Below, in pieces: positions 18,146 through 27,061 of a stretch of 64,000 bases of DNA. Both the position numbers and the translations under genes were made by a program. Source of the DNA: Pseudomonas sp. B21-015 (GTDB taxonomy: Bacteria; Pseudomonadota; Gammaproteobacteria; Pseudomonadales; Pseudomonadaceae); assembly GCF_024749285.1 (NCBI RefSeq), contig NZ_CP087196.1:4836001-4900000 (forward strand). Reading direction: 5' to 3'. The notes beneath the pieces were generated by a model that did not search any database, was not told the DNA's origin, and saw nothing but the letters and a program-made list of their open reading frames with translations. How positions within the stretch are numbered: position 1 is the stretch's first letter; every line of letters starts with the position of its first letter.

Positions 18146-19006
18146 TGCGATGACAGGCCTACGCATACCCAACCGACTAATCCACACTGCCATCAGAATC
18201 ACCATCCCGCCGAACAACAACCGCCCCAGCTCTTCATGCTGATTCCAGATCAGCAAATTGATCAGCAACCCCACCGGCACATGCAGGTTGTTCATCACCG
18301 CCAACGTCCCGCCATTCACCAGGCACGCGCCTTTGTTCCACCAGTACAAACCCAGCGCGGTCGAGACCAGGCCGAGGAACAACAGCACGCCCCATTGCAG
18401 CGGTGCTTCAGGCAAGAAGTTCTGTTTGCCGAACAGCAGAAACGCCGGCAATGCCACCGCCAACGCGCCCAGATAGAAGTAGCCGAAACGCCGGTAATGC
18501 GGCAGATCACTCGGATGGCGAGCCACCAGATGTTTATAGAGCACTTGCCCGGCGGCGTAGGTGAAGTTGGCCAGTTGCAGCAACAAAAAGCCCATGAAGA
18601 AATCCGGGTTGATCCGGTCATAGCGAATCACCGCCGCGCCCGCCACCGCCACCAATGCCGCGATCAAGGCCCACGGATTGAAGCGCCGGTTCAGCGCATC
18701 TTCGATCAGGGTCACATGCAGCGGTGTGAGAATGGTGAACAGCAACACCTCCGGCACCGTCAGCACTCGAAAGCTCAGATACAGGCAGACGTAGGTCACG
18801 CCAAACTGCAACGCGCCAATCAGCAACATGCCACGCATGAACGCCGGCTCGACCTGACGCCAGCGTGTCAACGGAATGAACACCAGCCCCGCCAGCAGCA
18901 CCCGCACCAGCACCGCGAAGTAACTGTCGACATGCCCGGCCAGGTATTCGCCGATCAAGCTGAAGGAAAACGCCTGGATCAGCGTGACAAAAAGTAGATA
19001 GCCCAT
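18143..19006 (-). CDS. EamA/DMT-family transporter
   Basis: This 287-residue inner-membrane protein has about ten hydrophobic segments in two EamA halves, the normal DMT build. Substrate unknown; family members move amino acids, amines or other metabolites, usually outward. Its stop codon falls inside the large inverted repeat. It begins at the ATG at 19006 with no obvious operon partner. Confidence 0.85.
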   Translation of the reverse strand: MGYLLFVTLIQAFSFSLIGEYLAGHVDSYFAVLVRVLLAGLVFIPLTRWRQVEPAFMRGMLLIGALQFGVTYVCLYLSFRVLTVPEVLLFTILTPLHVTLIEDALNRRFNPWALIAALVAVAGAAVIRYDRINPDFFMGFLLLQLANFTYAAGQVLYKHLVARHPSDLPHYRRFGYFYLGALAVALPAFLLFGKQNFLPEAPLQWGVLLFLGLVSTALGLYWWNKGACLVNGGTLAVMNNLHVPVGLLINLLIWNQHEELGRLLFGGMVILMAVWISRLGMRRPVIA

Positions 19007-19084
19007 GCTCGCCTCATTTCGAATGGCGGCGACGATAGCGGTTTTTTCCTTTCATCGCGAACAGTCAGGCAATACACAAATCCA

Positions 19085-19176
19085 CTGTGGGAGCGGGCTT
19101 GCCCGCGAAAGCGGTGTGTCAGTCGAATTCAATGCTGCCTGACACACCGCCATCGCGGGCAAGCCCGCTCCCACAG
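19085..19176. repeat. REP doublet (GTGGGAGCGGGCTTGCCCGCG family)
   Basis: Two inverted copies of CTGTGGGAGCGGGCTTGCC face each other across about 45 bases containing GTGTCAG...CTGACAC. This paired arrangement is the usual form of fluorescens-group REP elements. Confidence 0.92.
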
Positions 19177-19205
19177 GTTTATGTTGCGCTGACAAAATCG
19201 CAGGC

Positions 19206-19244
19206 AAAAAAAAGCCCGATCTCGCTAATGCGTTCAATCGGGCT
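19206..19244 (-). terminator. Terminator of azoR
   Basis: AGCCCGAT (19213-19220) pairs with ATCGGGCT (19237-19244). On the minus strand a run of eight T follows. Confidence 0.85.
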
Positions 19245-19351
19245 AGAGCACTCAGGAGCAACAAGTGCAAAGGGAGGTTCGATGCGCGTGCAGTCTTGAA
19301 GGGTTGCACCAGGTCACTAGACCATCCAGCGATTAGCTGGCGATTAACGGC

Positions 19352-19951
19352 TCAGGCGACCTGGGAAAGCTTGGCGTTGGCCTGGTTCAAGCCTTTCTCC
19401 TGGAAGTCACCGCCCAGGTTCATGCCTTCGGCGTGAATGAACGTGACGTCGTGGATGCCGATGAAGCCCATGACCTGGCGCAGGTACGGTTCCTGATGAT
19501 CCGCGGTGCTGCCGGCGTAGATCCCGCCGCGGGCGGTCAGCACATAAGCACGCTTGCCGTTGAGCAAACCTTGCGGGCCCGTTTCGGTGTACTTGAACGT
19601 CACGCCGGCACGCAGCACGTGGTCGAGCCAGGCTTTGAGGGTGCTCGGGATGGCGAAGTTGTACATGGGCGCTGCCATCACCAGTACATCGGCGGTCAGC
19701 AGTTCGTCGGTCAATTGGTTGGAACGTTCCAGGGAGGCCTGTTCGATCTCGTTGCGTTGTTCGGCAGGTTTCATCCAGCCGCCCAGCAAGTTGATGTCCA
19801 GGTGCGGCACCGGGTTGACGGCCAGGTCACGGACGGTGATCTGGTCGGCCGGGTGCGCGGCTTTCCATTGGCTGATGAAGGTCTGGGTCAGTTGGCGGGA
19901 AACCGAATCTTGCTGACGGGCGCTGCTTTCGATGATCAGAACGCGGGACAT
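19352..19951 (-). CDS. azoR: FMN-dependent NADH:quinone oxidoreductase / azoreductase
   Basis: This 199-residue flavodoxin-fold enzyme reduces quinones and azo dyes in the cytoplasm with FMN and NAD(P)H. Family marks include the N-terminal phosphate-binding V-L-I-I-E-S-S-A-R-Q-Q-D-S-V-S, M-A-A-P-M-Y-N-F-A-I-P-S-T-L-K at about 91-105 and T-A-R-G-G-I-Y near 139. Length is typical. It has its own terminator and is flanked on both sides by REP doublets. Confidence 0.93.
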   Translation of the reverse strand: MSRVLIIESSARQQDSVSRQLTQTFISQWKAAHPADQITVRDLAVNPVPHLDINLLGGWMKPAEQRNEIEQASLERSNQLTDELLTADVLVMAAPMYNFAIPSTLKAWLDHVLRAGVTFKYTETGPQGLLNGKRAYVLTARGGIYAGSTADHQEPYLRQVMGFIGIHDVTFIHAEGMNLGGDFQEKGLNQANAKLSQVA

Positions 19952-20076
19952 GGGATGTAGCCTCCATCTGAGAATGCTGTAGGTCGATGGAGTGAAGGTT
20001 AAACAGAGTCATATCGATGAAAAAGCGCAAATAACTGCTATAAAGCATCGATAAATTCGTTTATAAGCGAGACATG

Positions 20077-20172
20077 CCCTGTGGGAGCGGGCTTGCTCGC
20101 GAAGGCGGTGTGTCAGGCAAAATTGATGTCGGCTGACACTCCCTCTTCGCGAGCAAGCCCGCTCCCACAGGG
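20077..20172. repeat. REP doublet
   Basis: Facing copies of CCCTGTGGGAGCGGGCTTGC with the inner GTGTCAGGC...GCTGACAC spacer. It lies between azoR and the small secreted protein gene. Confidence 0.92.
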
Positions 20173-20180
20173 TTGTAACG

Positions 20181-20510
20181 TTATTTCGGAGTGCAGGTCA
20201 GGTCGATACGCAGCTTGATGATGGTGCGGGTGAACTTGGCCGTGGCATTTTTGTGTTTGCCGGCGGGTACGTCGATCTTGCGGGTGCGTGGCGCTTCCGG
20301 GCCGTTATTGAAAACCACCTTGCAAGACACATCGGTGTCGCCGTAGTTATTGACCTGAATGGAGCCGATATCGGCGTCCGTGTCGTAGGCGTTGTAGTCG
20401 ACCTTCAAACCATTGAGCTGTTTAGTGACATCGATCGGATAGGCAAACGCAGTCAGCGGCAGCATCGCCAACACCGCACAACCCGCCACCACACAACAAA
20501 GTTTTTTCAT
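20181..20510 (-). CDS. Small secreted protein (Pseudomonas family often misnamed 3-phosphoglycerate kinase)
   Basis: The start at ATG 20510 follows GGAG by nine bases; 109 aa. Residues 1-24 are a signal peptide (MKKLCCVVAGCAVLAMLP) ending T-A-F-A. The mature part is a short beta-rich domain with two Cys residues placed to form a disulphide. It is periplasmic or secreted. The family is widespread in Pseudomonas and frequently carries the label 3-phosphoglycerate kinase, for which nothing here gives support (no kinase motif, far too short). It is divergent from the LysR gene with a palindrome between them. Confidence 0.7.
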   Translation of the reverse strand: MKKLCCVVAGCAVLAMLPLTAFAYPIDVTKQLNGLKVDYNAYDTDADIGSIQVNNYGDTDVSCKVVFNNGPEAPRTRKIDVPAGKHKNATAKFTRTIIKLRIDLTCTPK

Positions 20511-20512
20511 TC

Positions 20513-20535
20513 GGCAGTCTCCAATAAGGACTGCC
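20513..20535. promoter_or_regulatory. Candidate operator between small secreted protein and LysR genes
   Basis: GGCAGTC (20513-20519) and GACTGCC (20529-20535) form a perfect 7-bp inverted repeat with a nine-base spacer. It lies in the 49-base divergent gap and overlaps the ribosome site of the leftward gene. It could bind the adjacent LysR protein or fold in the leader RNA. Confidence 0.4.
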
Positions 20536-20559
20536 AGCTTAGGACAAGAGGAGCTCAAC

Positions 20560-21483
20560 ATGAAAGCGCCCCGCGTGACCCTTGATCAATGGCGAACATT
20601 GCAGGCCGTGGTCGATCACGGCGGTTTCGCCCAGGCCGCCGAAGCGCTGCACCGCTCGCAATCGTCGGTCAGCTACACCGTAGCGCGCATGCAAGACCAG
20701 CTCGGCGTGCCGCTGTTGCGCATCGACGGCCGCAAAGCCGTGCTCACCGAGGCCGGCGGCGTGCTGCTGCGCCGTTCCCGGCAACTGGTGAAACAGGCCA
20801 GCCAACTGGAAGATCTGGCGCACCACATGGAACAAGGCTGGGAAGCGGAAGTACGGCTGGTGGTCGACGCCGCCTACCCCTCCGCCCGCCTCGTCCGCGC
20901 ACTGACCGCGTTCATGCCGCAAAGTCGCGGCTGCCGGGTACGTCTGCGCGAAGAAGTATTGTCGGGTGTCGAAGAAGTGTTGCTCGAAGGCGTGGCCGAT
21001 CTGGCCATCACCGGCTTCAGCATTCCCGGGTATCTGGGCGCGGAATTGAGCGACGTCGAATTCGTTGCGGTGGCCCATCCTGAACATGCCCTGCATCGTC
21101 TGAACCGCGAACTGAGCTTCCAGGACCTTGAAAGCCAGATGCAAGTGGTGATCCGTGACTCCGGCCGCCAGCAACCGCGCGACGTCGGCTGGCTCGGCGC
21201 CGAACAGCGCTGGACCGTCGGCAGTCTCGCCACCGCCGCGACCTTCGTCAGCAGCGGCCTGGGTTTCGCCTGGCTGCCCCGGCACATGATCGAGCGCGAA
21301 CTCAAGGAAGGCACGCTCAAGCTGCTACCGTTAGACCAGGGCGGCAGCCGCAACCCGAGCTTCTATCTGTATTCGAACAAGGACAAACCCTTGGGCCCGG
21401 CGACGCAGATTCTCATCGAACTGCTGCGCACCTTTGATACCGCGCCGCTGGATGCGCCCTTCGCCGCCCCCGAACAAGCCTGA
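20560..21483 (+). CDS. LysR-family transcriptional regulator
   Basis: This 307-residue protein starts behind AGAGGAG. The N-terminal winged helix-turn-helix (about 8-66) has the LysR pattern F-A-Q-A-A-E-A-L-H-R-S-Q-S-S-V-S-Y...L-L-R-I-D-G-R-K. A type-2 periplasmic-binding effector domain follows from about 90 to 290. Target genes are unknown; the divergent secreted-protein gene and the hydrolase gene 14 bases downstream are the obvious candidates. Confidence 0.9.
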   Translation: MKAPRVTLDQWRTLQAVVDHGGFAQAAEALHRSQSSVSYTVARMQDQLGVPLLRIDGRKAVLTEAGGVLLRRSRQLVKQASQLEDLAHHMEQGWEAEVRLVVDAAYPSARLVRALTAFMPQSRGCRVRLREEVLSGVEEVLLEGVADLAITGFSIPGYLGAELSDVEFVAVAHPEHALHRLNRELSFQDLESQMQVVIRDSGRQQPRDVGWLGAEQRWTVGSLATAATFVSSGLGFAWLPRHMIERELKEGTLKLLPLDQGGSRNPSFYLYSNKDKPLGPATQILIELLRTFDTAPLDAPFAAPEQA

Positions 21484-21497
21484 CACGGAGTGTACCG

Positions 21498-22301
21498 ATG
21501 GCCTATTTCGAACATGAAGGTTGCAACCTGCACTATGAGGAATATGGCCACGGCACTCCATTGCTGCTGGTTCACGGGTTGGGTTCCAGTACCCTGGACT
21601 GGGAAATGCAGATCCCGGCGCTCTCGGCCCACCACCGGGTGATCGTCCCGGATGTGCGCGGCCACGGGCGCTCCGACAAGCCCCGCGAGCGCTACAGCAT
21701 CGCCGGGTTCAGCGCCGACCTGATCGCGCTGATCGAGCACTTGAACCTCGGCCCTACCCATCTTGTGGGACTTTCGATGGGCGGCATGATCGCCTTTCAA
21801 CTGGCGGTGGACCAGCCGCAACTGCTCAAGAGCCTGTGCATCGTCAACAGCGCGCCCGAGGTCAAAAGGCGCAGCCGCAACGATGACTGGCAGTGGTTCA
21901 AACGCTGGAGCCTGATGCGCGTACTGAGCATGGGCACCATCGGCAAGGCCTTGGGTGCCAAGCTGTTCCCCAAACCGGAACAGGCTTCGTTACGACAAAA
22001 AATAGCTGCACGCTGGGCAAAAAACGACAAACATGCTTATCTCGCCAGCTTCGATGCCATTGTTGGCTGGGGGGTTCAGGAACGACTTTCCAGGGTTTCC
22101 TGTCCAACCCTCATCGTCAGCGCCGACCGTGACTACACCCCCGTGTCGCTGAAAGAAACCTATGTAAAACTGCTGCCCGATGCGCGGCTGGTGGTGATCG
22201 CCGATTCACGCCACGCCACGCCGCTGGATCAACCCGAACGCTTCAACCAAACGCTGCTCGAGTTTCTCACCGCAGTCGACACCACCACTCAGGATCACTG
22301 A
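21498..22301 (+). CDS. Alpha/beta-fold hydrolase
   Basis: This 267-residue cytoplasmic hydrolase has an H-G-L-G-S-S oxyanion segment near 26, nucleophile elbow G-L-S-M-G-G at about 92-97, an acid in S-A-D-R-D near 210 and catalytic His in D-S-R-H-A-T near 236. It is closest in feel to the PcaD/3-oxoadipate enol-lactonase type, but substrate cannot be assigned. It sits between LysR and ppiA (3-base gap to ppiA), so the three may be cotranscribed. Confidence 0.87.
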   Translation: MAYFEHEGCNLHYEEYGHGTPLLLVHGLGSSTLDWEMQIPALSAHHRVIVPDVRGHGRSDKPRERYSIAGFSADLIALIEHLNLGPTHLVGLSMGGMIAFQLAVDQPQLLKSLCIVNSAPEVKRRSRNDDWQWFKRWSLMRVLSMGTIGKALGAKLFPKPEQASLRQKIAARWAKNDKHAYLASFDAIVGWGVQERLSRVSCPTLIVSADRDYTPVSLKETYVKLLPDARLVVIADSRHATPLDQPERFNQTLLEFLTAVDTTTQDH

Positions 22302-22304
22302 CCC

Positions 22305-22862
22305 ATGCTGAAAAAAATCGCCCTCGTCGCCGGCTCCGTTCTGTTTGCCGCCAACCTGATGGCCGCCACGCCCGCCAAGGCGCCGCACGTGCTGCTGGAC
22401 ACCACCAACGGCCAGATCGAAATCGAACTGGACCCGGTCAAGGCGCCGATCAGTACCAAGAACTTCCTTGAGTACGTCGACAGCGGCTTCTACAACAACA
22501 CGATTTTCCACCGTGTAATTCCTGGGTTCATGGTCCAGGGCGGTGGTTTCACTCAACAAATGCAGCAAAAAGAAACCAAGGCGCCGATCAAGAACGAATC
22601 CAAAAACGGTTTGCATAATGTGCGTGGCACGCTGTCCATGGCCCGTACTTCCGTCCCGGATTCGGCCACCAGCCAGTTTTTTGTCAACGTCAAAGACAAT
22701 GACTTCCTGGACCAGGGCGACGGCTATGCCGTGTTCGGTAAAGTCGTGAAAGGCATGGACGTGGTGGACATCATCGTCAACTCGCCAACCACCACCCGTG
22801 GCGGCATGAAAGACGTGCCGGCCGATCCGGTCTTCATCAAGTCGGCCAAGCGCATCGACTGA
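22305..22862 (+). CDS. ppiA: Periplasmic peptidyl-prolyl cis-trans isomerase (cyclophilin)
   Basis: 185 residues with a signal peptide ending N-L-M-A-A and a bacterial cyclophilin domain. Conserved active-site segments are [15 protein letters not shown] (about 68-82), M-A-R-T...S-A-T-S-Q-F-F-V-N (about 111-126) and the FGKV turn. It catalyses proline isomerisation during folding of exported proteins. Confidence 0.93.
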   Translation: MLKKIALVAGSVLFAANLMAATPAKAPHVLLDTTNGQIEIELDPVKAPISTKNFLEYVDSGFYNNTIFHRVIPGFMVQGGGFTQQMQQKETKAPIKNESKNGLHNVRGTLSMARTSVPDSATSQFFVNVKDNDFLDQGDGYAVFGKVVKGMDVVDIIVNSPTTTRGGMKDVPADPVFIKSAKRID

Positions 22863-22955
22863 GAGTAAGCTGGACAGGGAGTTTTGAGCGGCCGCCGGTT
22901 CTTCCGGCGCCGCTCATATCGTTTAAAGGAGAGCCCGTGCGCGGGCGGAGAACTG

Positions 22956-24788
22956 ATGCTTTATCGCCGTTTTGAAAAACTGATCGACATTTTCCGCGAT
23001 GCACCGACGGCGGCTCCGCCGAGCCGGGTTCTCTCCTTCTATACCTACTACCTGAAGCAGGTCTGGCCAATCTTCGCCGTTTTGTTGGTCGTCGGCCTGT
23101 TCGGCGCGCTGATCGAAGTGGCGCTGTTCAGCTACCTGAGTCGCATCATCGACCTGACCCAGGGCACGCCCAACGTCGATTTCTTCAAGGTCCACGGTGT
23201 GGAACTGGCCTGGATGGCGGCGGTTGCGCTGATCCTGCGGCCACTTTTCCTCGCCCTGCACGACATGCTGGTGCACCAGACCTTGAGCCCCGGCATGACC
23301 AGCCTGATCCGCTGGCAGAACCACAGTTACGTGCTCAAACAGAGCCTGAATTTTTTCCAGAACGACTTCGCCGGGCGCATCGCCCAACGCATCATGCAGA
23401 CCGGCAACTCCCTGCGCGACTCTGCCGTACAAGCGGTGGATGCACTTTGGCATGTGCTGATCTACGCGATCAGCTCGCTGGTGCTGTTCGCCGAAGCCGA
23501 CTGGCGCCTGATGATCCCGCTGCTGATCTGGATCGCCGCCTACATCGGCGCGCTCTACTACTTCGTGCCGCGGGTGAAGGAGCGTTCGGTGGTGTCCTCC
23601 GATGCACGCTCCAAACTCATGGGGCGGATTGTCGATGGCTACACCAACATCACCACCCTCAAGCTGTTCGCCCACACCAACTTCGAACAGCAGTACGCCC
23701 GCGAAGCCATCGCGGAACAGACTGAAAAAGCCCAACTGGCCGGTCGCGTGGTCACCAGCATGGACGTGGTCATCACCAGCATGAACGGCCTGCTGATCGT
23801 CGGTACCACCGGGCTGGCCCTGTGGCTGTGGACGCAGTCGCTGATCACCGTGGGCGCGATTGCCTTGGCCACCGGGCTGGTGATCCGCATCGTCAACATG
23901 TCCGGCTGGATCATGTGGGTGGTCAACGGCATCTTCGAAAACATCGGCATGGTGCAAGACGGTTTGCAGACCATCGCTCAACCGGTCAGTGTCACCGACC
24001 GCGAACAGGCAAAACCCTTGGCGGTGGCCCGTGGCGAGGTGCGTTTCGAGCACGTCGATTTCCACTACGGCAGGAAAAGCGGGATCATCGGCGGCCTCAA
24101 CCTGACCATCAAACCCGGCGAGAAAATCGGCTTGATCGGCCCGTCCGGTGCCGGCAAATCGACGTTGGTCAATCTGCTGTTGCGCCTGTATGACGTGCAG
24201 GGCGGGCGGATCCTCATCGACGGCCAGAACATCGCCGAAGTCGGCCAGGAAAGCCTGCGCGAACGCATCGGCATGATCACCCAGGATACCTCGCTGCTGC
24301 ACCGCTCGATCCGCGACAATTTGCTGTACGGCAAACCCGACGCCACCGACGCCGAACTCTGGGAGGCGGTGCACAAAGCCCGTGCCGACGAGTTCATCCC
24401 GCTGCTGTCGGACTCCGAAGGCCGCACCGGTTTCGATGCACATGTCGGTGAGCGCGGGGTGAAACTCTCCGGTGGCCAGCGTCAGCGGATTGCCATCGCC
24501 CGGGTGCTGCTCAAGGACGCGCCGATCCTGATCATGGACGAAGCCACCTCGGCGCTGGACTCGGAAGTCGAAGCGGCGATCCAGGAAAGCCTCGAAACCC
24601 TGATGCAGGGTAAAACCGTGATCGCCATCGCCCACCGCCTCTCGACCATTGCCCGGATGGATCGGTTGGTGGTGCTGGAAAACGGCAAGATCGCCGAAAC
24701 CGGCAGCCACGCCGAACTGCTGGCCCATGGCGGCTTGTATGCGCGGTTGTGGCAGCACCAGACCGGCGGGTTTGTCGGGATCGATTGA
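22956..24788 (+). CDS. ABC transporter, fused permease-ATPase (multidrug/lipid exporter type)
   Basis: I start at ATG 22956 after GGAG (610 aa); the upstream frame to 22884 has no ribosome site. Six membrane segments lie in residues about 40-330. The ATPase has Walker A G-P-S-G-A-G-K-S-T, signature L-S-G-G-Q-R-Q-R and Walker B I-L-I-M-D-E-A-T-S-A-L-D. It is a half-transporter that should work as a homodimer in the inner membrane, exporting an unknown substrate. An intrinsic terminator and a REP doublet follow it. Confidence 0.92.
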   Translation: MLYRRFEKLIDIFRDAPTAAPPSRVLSFYTYYLKQVWPIFAVLLVVGLFGALIEVALFSYLSRIIDLTQGTPNVDFFKVHGVELAWMAAVALILRPLFLALHDMLVHQTLSPGMTSLIRWQNHSYVLKQSLNFFQNDFAGRIAQRIMQTGNSLRDSAVQAVDALWHVLIYAISSLVLFAEADWRLMIPLLIWIAAYIGALYYFVPRVKERSVVSSDARSKLMGRIVDGYTNITTLKLFAHTNFEQQYAREAIAEQTEKAQLAGRVVTSMDVVITSMNGLLIVGTTGLALWLWTQSLITVGAIALATGLVIRIVNMSGWIMWVVNGIFENIGMVQDGLQTIAQPVSVTDREQAKPLAVARGEVRFEHVDFHYGRKSGIIGGLNLTIKPGEKIGLIGPSGAGKSTLVNLLLRLYDVQGGRILIDGQNIAEVGQESLRERIGMITQDTSLLHRSIRDNLLYGKPDATDAELWEAVHKARADEFIPLLSDSEGRTGFDAHVGERGVKLSGGQRQRIAIARVLLKDAPILIMDEATSALDSEVEAAIQESLETLMQGKTVIAIAHRLSTIARMDRLVVLENGKIAETGSHAELLAHGGLYARLWQHQTGGFVGID

Positions 24789-24809
24789 GTCTTGCGATCA
24801 ACACCGACC

Positions 24810-24900
24810 CTGTGGGAGCGGGCTTGCTCGCGAAGAGGCCGTGTCAGTCGATATCAATGTTGCCTGATACACCGCACTCGCGAGCAAGCCCGCTCCCACA
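24810..24900. repeat. REP doublet
   Basis: CTGTGGGAGCGGGCTTGCTC and its inverted partner ending TCCCACA at 24900, spacer with GTGTCAG. It lies between the ABC transporter stop and its terminator. Confidence 0.9.
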
Positions 24901-24913
24901 TAGAACTGCGATA

Positions 24914-24953
24914 ACCGCCAGAGCCCGTCAACCACGGACTCTGGCGGTTTTTT
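24914..24953 (+). terminator. Terminator of the ABC transporter gene
   Basis: CCGCCAGAG (24915-24923) pairs with CTCTGGCGG (24939-24947), followed by six T. Confidence 0.85.
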
Positions 24954-25069
24954 ATGGCCACTGGAATTCCATAAAAACCCTGCTGTACTCAGCCAAGGTA
25001 CTGGAGATGGTTCTGTAGTCCATCTACTGGATGCACAACGACAGTGGTATCTCGACAGGGAAATTCGCT

Positions 25070-25768
25070 ATGTCTTTGTTCAAACGTTCAGCTACAGAAT
25101 TGGTAGGTACGTTCTGGTTGGTGCTGGGAGGGTGCGGCAGTGCGGTGCTGGCGGCAGCATTTCCAAACGTGGGGATCGGTTTGCTGGGGGTGTCCCTGGC
25201 ATTTGGTTTGACGGTGCTGACGATGGCCTTCGCCATCGGCCACATCTCCGGTTGTCATCTCAACCCCGCAGTCTCGGTCGGGCTGGTCGTCGGCGGACGA
25301 TTCCCAGCCAAGGAACTGCCCGCCTACATCATCGCCCAAGTGCTTGGCGGGATCATCGCAGCAGCCTTGCTGTACTTCATCGCCAGTGGCAAACCCGGCT
25401 TCGAACTGGCCAGCGGCCTTGCATCCAATGGCTACGGCGAACACTCGCCAGGCGGCTACTCGATGGCGGCGGGGTTTGTCAGTGAACTGGTGATGACCGC
25501 GATGTTTATCCTGATCATTCTCGGCTCTACCGACAAACGCGCCCCGGCCGGCCTGGCGCCCATTGCCATCGGCCTGGCACTGACCCTGATCCACCTGATC
25601 TCGATTCCGGTCACCAACACCTCGGTCAACCCGGCCCGCAGCACGGGCCCGGCGCTGATTGTCGGTGGTTGGGCGATTCAACAACTATGGCTGTTCTGGC
25701 TGGCACCGCTATTGGGTGCCGTCATCGGTGGCGTGATGTATCGCTGGCTGGGTAAAGAAGACAGCTGA
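25070..25768 (+). CDS. aqpZ: Aquaporin Z
   Basis: The start is ATG 25070, behind AGGGAAATTCGCT (232 aa). Six membrane segments and the two half-helices carry the paired N-P-A motifs of water channels: H-L-N-P-A-V near 63 and S-V-N-P-A-R near 184. R after the second NPA and a Thr/Cys-containing filter region fit a water-selective channel. It stands alone and is convergent with the GNAT gene. Confidence 0.94.
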   Translation: MSLFKRSATELVGTFWLVLGGCGSAVLAAAFPNVGIGLLGVSLAFGLTVLTMAFAIGHISGCHLNPAVSVGLVVGGRFPAKELPAYIIAQVLGGIIAAALLYFIASGKPGFELASGLASNGYGEHSPGGYSMAAGFVSELVMTAMFILIILGSTDKRAPAGLAPIAIGLALTLIHLISIPVTNTSVNPARSTGPALIVGGWAIQQLWLFWLAPLLGAVIGGVMYRWLGKEDS

Positions 25769-25788
25769 CAAACGACATAGCGCGAAGA

Positions 25789-26913
25789 TCAGCCTTGTCG
25801 GTAGGGCAAGGCGGTCTTCGCTTCTTCTGCATACCCCAGGACCCCGACCCGCTCACGCTCAAGGAAATCTTTCACCGCCGACTTCAAGCCCGGATGGCGC
25901 AGGTAATGCCAGGAATGGGTGATCACCGGTTCAAAACCGCGAATCAACTTGTGCTCGCCCTGAGCGCCAGCGTCAAAACGTTGGAAGCCATTGGCAATCG
26001 CGTAATCCATCCCCTGATAGAAACAGGTCTCGAAGTGCAGGCGATCGAACTCCGCCAGGCAGCCCCAGTAACGGCCATAAAAACTGTCGCCACCGACCAG
26101 ACTGAAAGCCATGGCCACCGGTCGTGAGCCTTGCTTGGCCAGCACCACGCGAATCGATTCCGGCATGCGCTCGGCCAACAGACTGAAAAACTCCCGCGTC
26201 AGGTACGGCGTTTGCCGACGCACCGCGTAGGTATTGGCGTAGCAGGCATACACAAAGTCCCACTGCACCTGATCCAGTTGGCGCCCTTGCAGCCATTCGA
26301 AGTCGATGCCCTGCCCCGCCACTTGCTCACGTTCCTTGCGCATTTGCTTGCGCTTGCGCGAACTGAGGGCATCGAGGAAGTCCTGAAAGTCCCGATAACC
26401 GCGGTTCTGCCAATGGTACTGACAGCCAATGCGCTGCAACCAGCCAGGCTGTTCGGCCAATGCCGCGTCGGTGAATGGATCAGTGAAGTTGATATGGGCG
26501 CTGGAGAGTCCTTCGATCTCCAGATAACCCGGCAGGCTCTGCAGGAGCTCGAAACCGTCCTCGATCGTCGCCGCCAGCAATCGCGGCCCGCTGACCGGGC
26601 TGAACGGCACTGCCGTCAACAGCTTGGGGTAGTAGTCGATGCCAGCACGCTCGCAAGCTTCGGCCCAGGCATGATCGAATACGTACTCGCCGTAGGAGTG
26701 CCATTTGCGGTAACTGGGCAGCGCGGCGATCAGGCGATCACCTTCAACATGCAGCAGATGCTCAGGCTGCCAGCCGGAATGCGGGCCGAGGCTGCCGCTG
26801 TCTTCCAGCGCACCCAGAAAGGCATGGCGCAGAAACGGCTGAGTTTCCGGCACCAGCGCGTCCCAGGTGTGCGGCGCGATTTCAGACAGACGTTCCAGAC
26901 GTTGCAGCGGCAT
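25789..26913 (-). CDS. GNAT-family acetyltransferase (DUF482 / COG3146)
   Basis: This 374-residue cytoplasmic protein has the duplicated GNAT/FemAB-like fold. Signature stretches are F-L-R-H-A-F-L-G-A-L-E near 28, Y-G-E-Y-V-F-D near 75, R-K-R-K-Q-M-R-K-E-R near 186 and F-D-A-G-A-Q-G-E-H-K near 315. Substrate is unknown. It is convergent with aqpZ and downstream of the porin gene, but separated from it by a terminator. Confidence 0.8.
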   Translation of the reverse strand: MPLQRLERLSEIAPHTWDALVPETQPFLRHAFLGALEDSGSLGPHSGWQPEHLLHVEGDRLIAALPSYRKWHSYGEYVFDHAWAEACERAGIDYYPKLLTAVPFSPVSGPRLLAATIEDGFELLQSLPGYLEIEGLSSAHINFTDPFTDAALAEQPGWLQRIGCQYHWQNRGYRDFQDFLDALSSRKRKQMRKEREQVAGQGIDFEWLQGRQLDQVQWDFVYACYANTYAVRRQTPYLTREFFSLLAERMPESIRVVLAKQGSRPVAMAFSLVGGDSFYGRYWGCLAEFDRLHFETCFYQGMDYAIANGFQRFDAGAQGEHKLIRGFEPVITHSWHYLRHPGLKSAVKDFLERERVGVLGYAEEAKTALPYRQG

Positions 26914-26981
26914 CAGTATCCCCGACCATCATTCTCTACAGATGGGGCGAGTATCGCTTATCTGATGCTCCAAACCGAGAC

Positions 26982-27005
26982 AAAAAACCCCGCCGAAGCG
27001 GGGTT
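26982..27005 (-). terminator. Terminator of the porin gene
   Basis: AACCCCGC-CGAA-GCGGGGTT at 26986-27005, a GNRA-type loop, with a run of six T on the minus strand. Confidence 0.85.
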
Positions 27006-27061
27006 AAAACGAGAGGAGCTTTAACGGATGAAGAAAGAGCTCGTACAGGGTTTGCTGCAAT

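Larger units (their letters stand above)
19007..19351. other. Gene-free stretch: REP doublet and azoR terminator
   Basis: It holds the EamA leader, a REP doublet (19085-19176) and the azoR terminator (19206-19244). The rest, about 19250-19350, shows no gene or motif that I can support. Confidence 0.7.

Noticed and set aside
20181..20510. Label 3-phosphoglycerate kinase for the small secreted protein
   Set aside because: 109 residues with a signal peptide and no kinase motif; the label is an inherited misannotation.
22923..24758. 611-codon minus-strand frame opposite the ABC transporter gene
   Set aside because: It is composed of His/Asp/Gln-rich low-complexity translation typical of antisense frames. 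The plus strand has complete ABC motifs.
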